From Paracyclopina nana (lineage: Eukaryota; Arthropoda; Copepoda; Cyclopoida; Cyclopettidae), in contig JAGUCH010000007.1 in NCBI GenBank assembly GCA_019096065.1, forward strand, positions 1,200,501-1,264,500: a stretch of DNA of 64,000 nucleotides, given 5' to 3'. The notes beneath the pieces are model-generated. The model searched no databases, was not told the origin of the DNA, and worked only from the letters and a program-made list of their open reading frames with translations. Positions 25,396 through 35,697 of the stretch are shown here, piece by piece. A program made the position numbers and the translations under genes. The first letter of the stretch is position 1. Each line of letters opens with the position of its first letter.

Positions 25396-26833
25396 ATGTC
25401 TTCTCCAGCTCCAGAAGGAGCTGCTGTGCCCACTCTGGTGGAACTCAAGAGAATCCTTCCCAAGCACGTTTTCCAGCCCAATTTGCTCACATCTCTGTAT
25501 TACGTGGCCAAGGACTTGGTCATCGTCTCAGCTCTTTACCTCACCTTACTCAGCTTGGAGTACAGCTTGTACTACAAGTATGTCAAGTACTTGGCTCTTC
25601 CCCTGTACTGGTACCTGCAGGGTACCATGTTCTGGGCCATTTTTGTGCTAGGCCATGATTGTGGCCATGGCTCTTTCTCGAGATATTCCATGGTCAATAA
25701 TGTCATTGGAACCATTCTGCATGGGTAAATACTGCTCAGTTTTTAAAAGTATCGTACTTTCATTAAGTAAGCGTGTAAAGTTCAATGTCATGGCATGATA
25801 GCAGGAAAAATCTTGTAGAAATGAACTTTGAGCCTTGCTTGTACTTTTGCATTAGCACAGACTGAAAACAAATGTGGGTGTTAACACTCAAGTCTCATTA
25901 ATTGTTCCGTTGATTCGAAAATCAAAATTTCAGGTTCATTTTGGTCCCTTATTATCCATGGAAGTTGTCCCACAAGCATCACCACAAGAACACTGGCAAC
26001 ATTGACAAGGACGAAATATTTTACCCAGTCAGGGAAAATCGTGACTCTGCAGTGAGAATGAAAAAGCACTTTTTGCCCTTGTTTGGCTTCGGTTTTGGCT
26101 GGTTCTACTACTTGATCAAGGGCTACTCTCCCAGAATTTCCTGTCATGTCAACCCTTATGATCCCATGTTTGTGAACAAGGCTCTGGCCTGCTTTATCTC
26201 CATTGCTAGCTGTGGCCTCACAGTGGTGTCCATTTTGGCCCTTTATGCCAACTTTGGCCTCACTTTTGGCCAGTTTATCTTCCACTACATCATACCAGTC
26301 TTTGTCTTTGGGTCATGGCTAGTGGTCACCACCTTTTTGCACCACCAGGTGAGTTTCAAAATTCAGTCCAAAAAAAAGGACCAATGCAAGTTCAAGTTTC
26401 TGCATAGCCATTAATCAAAAAAACTTGCAAAAGCAATGATTTGGATGTTTTGTAAACAAAGCCCACGTGGTCTTTTCAAAATGTAAACAAATGACGTCAC
26501 TTCCTGTTTCAGGATGAAGGCGTGCCTTGGTATGCTGACGAGAAATGGGACTTTGTGCGGGGCCAATTAAGCTCGGTGGACAGGCATTATGGCTGGGCTC
26601 ATGACTTGGTGCACAATATTGGAACCCACCAAATCCACCATTTGTTCTCCAAAATCCCCCACTATTACTTGGAAGAAGCCACTGTGGTGTTTCGAGCTCA
26701 CTATCCGCACTTGGCTCGAGTCAATAGCCGACCCATTTTGCCAGATTTCATCAAGATGTTCTTCATCTTTGACTCACAGCAGTGGATTTCAGATGACACC
26801 AAAATCCATGTGTACAGAGCGAAAATGGAATAA
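25396..26833 (+). CDS. Methyl-end (omega-3/omega-6 type) fatty acid desaturase
   Basis: Three exons (25396-25724, 25934-26348, 26513-26833) join in phase to a 354-residue membrane enzyme. It is a di-iron front of the FA_desaturase family with the three histidine boxes HDCGH (residues 87-91), HKHHH (123-127) and HQIHH (287-291), and hydrophobic spans before box 1 and between boxes 2 and 3. HDCGHGSFS and GTHQIHHLFSKIPHYYLEEAT-like C-terminal spacing are the signatures of methyl-end desaturases, which insert double bonds toward the methyl end of C18-C22 acyl chains in the ER. There is no cytochrome-b5 domain, so it is not a front-end desaturase. It also lacks the HRxHH...HNYHH pattern of delta-9 stearoyl-CoA desaturases. 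From sequence alone I cannot say whether it acts at delta-12, delta-15 or both. The gene uses its own start after a short 5' leader, and AATAAA overlaps the stop. Confidence 0.93.
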
Positions 26834-26834
26834 A

Positions 26835-29800
26835 TAAGCCCTAGATCATAACAATAAGTGTAGTAGTACCAGAGTGTTCTTTATTAGAAAAAGTATCAGC
26901 AAAAAAGCACAGAATGGAGGAACAAAGGAAATAATTGTCTTCAATGATCCACTACTACTGGCAATTTTGTAAGAAAAACATTTGTCAATGCCACAAGAAT
27001 GCCACAAGGGAAAAAACACTAAAGAAAAGTGTATGAAAAAAGTGAGTGATTCACATTAAATATAAATTAATAAGGGCATTGAAAGCAAGCAAAATCATGA
27101 CTTAATCTTAGTCCCTGATAGCTGCTTGGCTCAATCCCCTCTTTTTGAGATACCAGCAGTTGTGTGTAGTATACCAGTGGTACACTACAGAAAATGGGCT
27201 GACGTCTGTAGCAAAATTAATTGTTTCTACTCTGGTCTCATCCTTTTCTTCTTTAAGAAGAATTAATGAACGCACTAGATGATCCTTGCCATGAAAAAAT
27301 GATGCTCCCTAATTATTGGCCGAGGCAAAAAATGGTAATGCTGCTCTTCCCCTTATTTCCCCTTTTTGGAGACATTTCTGCAGCTAGATAGTCTAGTGAT
27401 TGATCGGTCCAAAGTTGGACTGTATTCGATGTTGTTGTTCTGCTGCTACAAACCCGAATTTGTTTCACGATTGCTGCTGAAAGGCGAGCAGCACAAAAAA
27501 TGGGAGAAAAGAAAGCACAACAACCATCATAGAAGCAGTGGAAAAAGAGCTGCGGAATTTCGCATTATAGAAGGTCGAAAACGAGCTTGAAACAGACCGA
27601 AGGATAATTTTTCCTTTGATGTTCTCTTTCATTTTTCAACACTGAAAAACAAATTGTTCCGGTAACAACGAGTTTCATTTTAGATTAATATAGGGTTTGT
27701 CGTCAATAATAAAAAATAAGCGAAACAATCGCAACGATTATTTCTTTGCTATTATACTTAAACTTGAAAATTAAGCACGGCTTTTTTATATGATTTGGGT
27801 TTGATGGCTTTAATGAAACATATTCTTTGCAATCGTTATTTTGGAAGATCGAAATTTTTTTTGAAAGATTCTAGTCAAGTCTCATTGAAGATTGCACTGA
27901 CATGAAAAAGTTCTGCTGCCAAAAAAATTTAAAGAAATGACAAAAAACTCACATGAAATTCCATTCATTCAAATGGAATATTTTAAAAATTGATTTCATC
28001 TACAAGCTGATAAATGAAAGTATTTAGGCTGCCTTGCTTGACGGAATTTCACGGGAAAAAATATAGAAGCTTGGGTGTGTGCGTGTTGTTGTTATTGTGA
28101 TAACTTTTTCCCCAAAAAGCTTTCTTTGTTGCTGTACAAGCCAAGAAATAGGATCATGGGCATTTTTTGCTCCCATCAAACTTTTCAATTTCCCAGCAGC
28201 ACAGGACAAATCTTCACACTGAAAAAATGCCAAAAATGATTGGGTCTATGTGAAAGGTGAGGGATGTGTATTAGATTGTTGTTCATGGAGAAAAGATGAT
28301 GTTAACTGGATAATTTATGGACTTTTTATTTTGGCAAGTGGTCTGGAATCGATCCAGCAGCAGCAGCAGCAGCAGCAGTATCAGCCCCCAGCACTAAAAG
28401 TAGTTTTTAAGCTGACACCAGAAAAGCCCCTGGAAGAAGAAAATCGTCTGCCTTGAAAGTTGGGGAAAATTGATGATGATCGGGAGTGAAAGAGGCCAGA
28501 GGGACGAACGGACATGGCTATATCTAACATTAGTTCCATTGGACACAGATGCTCCTCTTCATCTAGAGCCAGACCGATGAATTTACATTTCGGAAGCTTT
28601 TTTTGGCATTGCCTCGGATTTTTCTGACCACATGACTCTCTCATGTCATACAAATCTCTCATGAGACTCTGCCATAAACTCACAATTTTGCAATCGCTCT
28701 TTCTTAATGATCGACTTGAAAAATTAAAGCAGCATTAAAGCAAAAGTACGCTAAACATCAACTACCTATATTTAAAACTACTTTTTTAATCAAGAATCGT
28801 TGAAACTTTATTTAAAGAGACGTGACTGACATTTTCACGCAATTAAAAACAAGGAAGACAAATCATCGATGAGCAGTGGTTGGTAAAATTTCAATTTGGG
28901 CTTCAGTGTCCCAAAATGAAGAAGTGAAAGGAAGGAAAAATATTCCTTTGAGATGGATTTAGGCGTTCTCATCGGTCCACTTCTAGCTGTAGGAGTACAA
29001 CTTTTTTAGATAATTATTGAGACGTTTCTTATCATGCATCACCCCCAAAAAGTTCCCCCCTATCACCCTGCTTAGCTTGGTTTGTTGTTGGCATTAAGAA
29101 AGCCTGGTCCATTCACCCGGAAAGAAATTTGGCTGCTTATGCAAAACTACTGTGGAAAAACAATTCGTCAACATGTCAATTTGTTTCTTCTCAGTCATAT
29201 TCCGCCTCCCCACAAAATCCCCCATTTTGTACTCTACTTTGCAATTCAATTTTATGCTAGTGTCTTTGCCAGGACCTCAAAAGCCATTTCCCTGATGGAT
29301 TGAAGGATCCATCTTTCAAATGTGGCACACTACCATGAAACAGCTGACCTAATGGTTATTTGTTATCACTAGCATCCCTTATAAAGTGACTTTATGCACC
29401 AGAAAAGCAGCTATCTTAAAAAAGTCTTATTAAAAAGTTCAGCCATCCAAAATGAGCTATAAAATACCTTCAAATATAGTTTACAAAAACCAAAAGCTTA
29501 AATATAGGTAATTTTGAATCTAAGGCAGTAAAAAAAAATTTTAACAGTATTTTTTCACTGATGTGCAAGATAGCTAGATTGCAAGTAGAAAGCTATGAAA
29601 ATGAGTGAGGACACCAAGAGAAAAATCACATTTTTTGCTGCTGTCCTTTCTTTGCTACTTTTCTAGCTGAGCTACCATGGGGACACTACTACTATTTCTA
29701 CTATACACCAGTAGTAGTTGTGCTTTCAAAGTCAAGGGGGAAAAGATGAATTACACCAGATTTTCCACGACTGCAAAAGAACAACAAACACTTTTGTTCT

Positions 29801-32300
29801 AGGAGCGATCAGGGGGAAACTGGGGGGAATTTCCCCTCCCCTGAAAAACCATGGAGTTCTTTTGGTTGAAAGACATGAGAAGAAGCCTTAGCAAGTTTTC
29901 ATGCCACGAGGATTTCCACTTAGAGGTTCCCGAAAAAACAATGACTTTTATTAATGGGAGAGTATCACAAGGGGGCGGAGCCTAAAGTTTTTCAAGGCCA
30001 AAAGTCCCTCCCTTTGATCAATTACAATTATCATTCCTTTGCATATGAGCTTTTTTGGCCCCAAAAGACCTGTTTATGGCCCTAAATTCATGTTTATGCC
30101 CCCAAAAATATGCACTTTTTCATGATTGAAAAGTGCAATTGCAATTGGAGGAATTTTTGCAAAGCTCGATTTTTTGGGGTTGTCATGATAACAACAGCCC
30201 TACTAGAATTGGCTATATATTTCTCATGGGACCCTGAGAGTCTTTACAAGCTGCTAACGTGCAAAAGAGGGGGGAAATAGAAATAAGTTATGGGGATATA
30301 AAACCAATAGATCCAATTTATTGTCACCCATATTACTGCTGGAGATTTCCTTGATTTTCTAGGCATCACTACTACACTTCTCCTCCTCTGCTTGCCATAA
30401 ATTACAGTGTGGAAATTGGCAAAGAATGAAGTTGCTGAGAATTATTCAACCATTCACTACTGAGAAAGAAGGAGATTTTTTAAGAGGGGAAATGGAGAGG
30501 GGAAAAGAAAATGCCCCCTGGGGAATGCACACAGACAGTTAACTATCCCTAACTTTTGTCAACACACAACAATTCAAGTCTATTTATCTTGCCAGTAACC
30601 AACATCTGATAAGCTCTTAATTTTCTACAAGAATTAACAGTTAACCCTAGCTGAACTGGAGAGACAATTTTTGATAAGATTTTAAAACAGTTGAGTCAAC
30701 CCTAGTCATTCCTACTTCTGACAGCTGATTATTTTTGGGGCTGTTTTTTAAAGTGGCAAATAAACTAAAAATCAGCTGACATTTCATGGCAAAATCTCTG
30801 TCCAATCTTTGCTTTGAACTGGCTAAACTCAGCTGACAAAGCTTTAGCTTATTGCTATCTTTGCCAGACAATTAAGAGTAAATAGAGCAATTGAAAGAAC
30901 ATCCCCCAACAAAGGAGAGCAATGGCACACAACAACATATGAGGAGATTTTATCAAGTAGGTACTTTGGTCACATTAGTGAGGTTGTAAGTGGGTTGTAA
31001 ACCCATTTTTATGGACCATATCATTTTGCTACTTGCCTCAGCCGCAGGGGGAAATCGTTGTAGCAGGGGAACTTACCTAGAAAAGAGCAGAGAGGGAAAA
31101 TTATGAATTTTTGCACTTGGGTGGAGCTCCTGCCAATGGGAGGAGCAAATGCAAAAAAGTTGGCAAAAATATATATTCACTCAGACTTCATGGGCCCTTT
31201 GCCATTTTTTAAATAAAAGTCAAATGGAACATTTTAAAAATTCTCTTTGTGATCAAAATGTCAACTTGGATTTCATTTGAAATTGTGATTGAGTTGCACA
31301 TTGTTGGATGTTTTTTTGTGGGGTGGTCTTTGTGGTTTAATGTACATCAAGGCAATAATAATATCGTAAATTGAGTGAAGGGGGTCTGATGTGTCGGAAA
31401 TATCAGTCAAGCTCTGCTAGTGTGAGTGAAATGTACAGTACACACTAAATAAAGGCAATTTCAGAGCTACGAAACCTGTCAACACTTCTATTGTTTGATA
31501 CAAAACCAGCAAAAAATCCTAATCAACTCATTTTAATTACTTTTCTCTTCTTCATGGGCCCAAAAGCGTACGGGTCAATATTGTTTTGAATTAGGACATT
31601 TATCGTGCGCGCTCTATCATCAGAAGGGCCTCATTCAAAACTACAAATTTCGGGATTAATTTTGGTAGAAAACTAAAACATTCCATGAATTATCACCTTC
31701 TAATAAAAAAACAGCCTCTAAAAACACTAATATTATTTTGATTAACGCCAAAATATACAAAGCACAGTTTGTGAAGTTTGTAATAAAGCTCAATTAAAGG
31801 AAAAAATAACTAATTCCTCTTCTATAACGTAAATTCCAAGAAATATCCTTGCCAATAATATTCAAGATTTTCGAGGGCTAATTTGAAGGTTCTGAATTAA
31901 TGTGAGTACGGTATTAAGAGTATACCTTTCATGCAGGACTTTTCGCAGAAGAAATCGATGATTTCCCCAGAATTTCGCCATCTTTCAGCTGCACTTCACT
32001 ATTTCTCAACCGAATTTAACACAACTCTCAGGTCGCTGCACGCTGCTACGAATCGGAAAAATTCCGAAATCCACCATCAGCTGAAAACAGCGCTACCAGA
32101 TACTTGATTGGATTGATATTGAAATTAATTCTAGTGATTTTTGACCAATTGTATTCAATTCAAACTCCGAAATTCCTATTTTTCTTAAATCGCAATCAAT
32201 ACAATATTGGCATTTTTAACGTGTTTTCGGCGGATTCTGTGCTCTTTATGCTGCATAACGTTGAGAGCAGTTGAGCCTCGCAAAATTGTAAACAAAACAA
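26835..32300. other. Gene-poor stretch downstream of the desaturase
   Basis: No convincing gene over about 5.4 kb. A (CAG)8 run is at 28355-28378, and further copies of the TTCAGT/ACTGAA repeat are seen (near 27640). Open frames such as 28381-28683 (-) have no clear splice borders. Confidence 0.5.
28355..28378. repeat. (CAG)8 microsatellite
   Basis: Eight CAG triplets. The plus-strand frame would read polyglutamine, but no supporting exon structure is seen around it. Confidence 0.9.
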
Positions 32301-32340
32301 AGTCACGTGGTCGCGCGCGCGCCATTCGCTCGCAGCTGTA
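32301..32340 (+). promoter_or_regulatory. Likely promoter/5' UTR of the NHL-propeller gene
   Basis: A CACGTG E-box (32304-32309) is followed by a CG-rich run (TCGCGCGCGCGCCATT) and then a strong splice donor (CT/GTAAGTAA, about 32336). A matching acceptor (GAGCACAG) lies at about 32492-32499, just before the ATG at 32520. This suggests a non-coding first exon with a short 5' UTR intron. Confidence 0.45.
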
Positions 32341-32519
32341 AGTAAAGTAAGTTTTCATTACGAATTTTCGTCAATCTTGTTTTTCATCAGCTCAATTATA
32401 TTGTCACGATTAGGTTGACGTTAAATCTGGCTTTTTTTCACTGCCTTTAACTCCGGAAATCCTTGTGTTTTTTTTCACCCCAATTCTTTCATCGAGCACA
32501 GAGGGGCAAAAAATCGAGA

Positions 32520-35095
32520 ATGGATCCAGGAGCTTGTCAGGTGGACAATCCTGTGGATTTCGTCCATGCCGAGGAGTTGGCCGGCGATGTGATTAACCAG
32601 TTCACGAGATTGCAGCTGACATTGAGCGAGTCCAGGATCAATTTCGAGACAAATGTGAGCGCGGCCAAGGAGACTTTGAACCTGCTCAATTTGGCCTTAA
32701 AGGCCAAAATCGAGGAAGCAAATGCGACGGCCGTGAAATGTCTGGAAAATTGTGCGCAAAGGCGAAGAAACGAATTTGAAAAAATCAACAGGGAGATGAA
32801 TTTGAAAATGATGCCCAAGCTGTTTGCCCTCAAAGAGCAACTTGCGGCCTTGGACAAGGCTGGCCACAAATCCGAGGGCCAAATGGCTGAACTGGAGGCC
32901 ATCAAGGGGAAAATTGAGGGTCTGCTCAAGCTGGAGGATCATGGCAATCTGGAGCAGATCTACATCCACTTTTGTCCTGAGGTTGTCAATTTGCTGCATT
33001 ACAGGCAATTGCATCAGATCTTCCCTGTAAGGAATGCGGTCAAGGCTTGGGAATTGGCACTGTGCTTGGAATCTTGCACCAAAAACTCCATCGAGGTGCC
33101 ATTTCACTCATTTCTATTACATCCAAGTTATCTAAGCACCTAAGAAGTTATTTTTTTCAAAGGCTTCAGTTAGGGGGACTGCCAATTCTGAGTCGTCAAA
33201 GATGTCCCAATTTTTGTTCTGCGAGATTTTCGTCTTGGTTTTCTCGATGAAGAATCCAGGACAGCCCATTTTCGGCCCCAAAGACCTGAGGTCCATGGTT
33301 GAACATGGCATTCGAGTCACCTTGCAAAACAACTGCATTCGGTTCAAGCTGCACTTCCAGGATGATGACCTCCTTGAGACCGAGACTCGACTGCATGTCA
33401 AAGTCATCCATGAGGATGTCAACTTTTCCCCAGCTAAAATCATGTAAACACATTTAACAAATCTTGAATTAAGTTAGCTGATGTCATTTTTCAGGAGTGG
33501 TCAAGCTGGAGGAGGATTCAAGGCTCTGGATGTGAATGGAACCTTGCCTCATCGATGCCAAAGCACAGAAGGACTGGATCAGTCTGAAATCAACTGCTTG
33601 GGTCCACGTGGCAAACAGGGAGGTGGTGACACTTCAATGCTTATGAACCACTCTGTGTCTGAGGAGCAGAAATTCAAGAAATTGAAATCGACCAATCCCA
33701 AAAATGTCTCATTCCATGAAACCACAACAGTCTTGTTTGTCATGTTAATCTTATGAATTATTTGAGTTTTCATTTCAATTATTTCCTATAGTGATTCAGC
33801 TGGTTGTGGAAATGGCTTGACCAAGCAATTGGATGGAAGTTTTGCTATGGACAAAGAACACCTAGAGAAGAATGCAAATGGCAAAAATGACTCCTCTCAC
33901 TGGGATCTGCCTGGCCTTGAAATCATCCCAATGACAGGTTTTCTAACATTAAATTAATTTTATTTTTAGGCATCTTATTTTTCTCTGGTAGATGAGGAAA
34001 AGATGGCTCAAGTCTTCACCAACACAACCAGCTGGGACCACACTTATGACACCATTGATTTTGCCAAAGAAGGCACTGGCCTGATCCTTTTCCATAAGCT
34101 TTCTTTGCACAATGCCGAAGCTCTGCCTCAAAGCATTGAAGTGGATCCCATTTTAAACCGGATTTATGTGTCAGATGTCAATTTGGGAGTGATTCACATG
34201 TTTGAGAGCTTCAAGAACAAGGGTGATATTTTTCCCATCCTTTTGAAAAAAAAGACTTTAACCAAAGCCCCTTTTTTCCCCAACAGGACATTGGCCTCCA
34301 GGCATAACTTTTGACATTCCACGATACGTCACCTGTATGCCCAACTCTTCAGAGCTCACTGCCAATGATGTGTTGGTTCTGGATGAGTCTGGAGTGAGAC
34401 AGCTGGGATCAGATGGTTGGAACAAGGAAATCCCCCTGGTGAGCAAAAAGGCATTTGCTTCGCCTTGTCGAGGATTGTCATTTTGGTCCTCCAAAAATCA
34501 AATTGTTACCTGTGAGAAGACTGAGGATGCCATACGATTGGTCTTCATCGAAAGAGATGGCAGCATTCACACGTAATTAAGACAACATAATTATTTGATT
34601 GTGATGGTTGACATGTTTTTTTTTCCCCCAGGAGAGTCGACATTTCAAAGGACTTGCTGACCAAGTCTGAGGTGGCCTCAGCCAAATGTGTGTATGTCAA
34701 GGCCACAGATGAGATCATCTACACAACTGATGTCCAAAATGGACTCATTTTCAAGACTGAAACCAAGACCTGGACCACCAGGTGAGACTGGTTCACTCTG
34801 ATCTTTTCTATCTCTACTTTTCATTATTGGTTATAGGAGCCTAAAGTGGAATAATCCTGGCAGCATTTTTATGGGCATAGATGTGGACCCTAGTGGCAAT
34901 TTGATTGTGGCCACTTGTGATGGTGATGAGCAGAAAAACTGCCAACTAGTCATTTTTAGCAGATCAGGACTTTTAGAGAGGACTTTGAGCCTAGGCAATG
35001 TTCGAGCCTCTGGCATTCGCATCTTCAAGCATTACCTCCTTTTGGCAGATGTCCAGAGCAAGAGCATCCACATTTTTAGCATTGCAGACAAATAA
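32520..35095 (+). CDS. Coiled-coil and NHL-type beta-propeller protein, TRIM-NHL-like without visible RING
   Basis: Eight exons join in phase to about 681 residues: 32520-33026, 33226 (or 33253)-33443, 33495-33743, 33792-33937, 33992-34222, 34287-34572, 34632-34781 and 34837-35095. Residues about 15-140 form an amphipathic coiled coil (LTLSESRINFETNVSAAKE, then QRRRNEFEKINREM) like the B-box C-terminal coiled coil. A short beta-rich stretch follows, which could be a filamin-like domain (IRVTLQNNCIRFKLHF). The second half has repeated blades of NHL type: SIEVDPILNRIYVSDV, GIDVDPSGNLIVAT and YLLLADVQSKSIHIFSI. TRIM-NHL proteins use this layout for RNA or protein binding. No RING or B-box cysteines are seen in the model, so it is either a RING-less member or has lost that part. 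The exon 2 start and exon 3 end are the least certain borders. Confidence 0.75.
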
Positions 35096-35541
35096 AGCAG
35101 CCCCCCCCAAAAAAGAACTCAGCCTTTCCAAGTTGACACCTTATCAGCCTGAGCTTAAGTCATTTTTGTTTTTGCCCCAGACTTTTTAAAATGCTAAAAA
35201 AGCTAATGATGAGACTTGGCTTCAAAATGGCAGCAGTGAAATATTTTGAAGTCTTTAGGTTAACTGTTTCCCCCTTTTAATTTTGCATGCACTCAAGCTT
35301 GTGATTCTCCAAGAAAATTTTTGATAGCACAAAATTTCAACAGCTTTCTTCCTCCTTTTTCCCTTTTTGGAAGAGAGGAGCAAAAAAGTGTGCCACTTTT
35401 TGCTGCTGCTCCAGCTTTTGGTGAGGAGCAGACTTGCAGCTTGTGATATGAAACTCTTCACTGCTGCACTTGTAAAAAAGCTTTCCCTAATTACTTAGTC
35501 AACTGAGAGAAGCTGAAAACTCAATGCTTTTTTTGGCTTAC
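35096..35541. other. 3' flank of the NHL gene and downstream side of a minus-strand exon
   Basis: No gene recognised. It lies between the stop codon of the plus-strand NHL gene and the donor of the minus-strand exon at 35542-35697. Confidence 0.5.
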
Positions 35542-35697
35542 CTTATTTTGAGCATAATCCAGGGCCAGCATGCAATCGTTGTATCCATTTTCGGTCTTGA
35601 TTTGGGCAGCTGAGGGGATGTTTTGGCTGGAGCAAAACTGCCCCAATTGGGACATGGAGTCCCTGTACCATGGATACATATTGGCAGAGTTCAACAT
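35542..35697 (-). CDS. Putative first coding exon, unrecognised gene
   Basis: An ATG at 35695-35697 opens 52 codons ending at a strong donor (AAG then GTAAGCC), phase 0. The peptide begins MLNSANMYPWYRDSMSQLG and includes SAAQIKTENGYNDCM, with a possible SUMO-type IKTE motif. The aromatic/Gln/Ser character is reminiscent of N-termini of transcription factors, but no domain is present and I cannot name it. Any next exon must lie to the left. The NHL gene and the desaturase would then sit inside its introns on the opposite strand. It could partner the orphan minus-strand exons at 18431-18712 or further left, since those start at phase-0 compatible sites. Confidence 0.5.

Noticed and set aside
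28381-28683. Minus-strand open frame with RSSSIFPNFQGRRFSSSRGF
   Set aside because: Partly antisense of the sequence beside the CAG repeat. No splice borders or recognisable domain.
33027-33143. Read-through of NHL gene exon 1 to a stop at 33143
   Set aside because: A strong GTAAGG donor at 33027 gives an in-phase join to exon 2 and on through the propeller, so the read-through is taken as intron.
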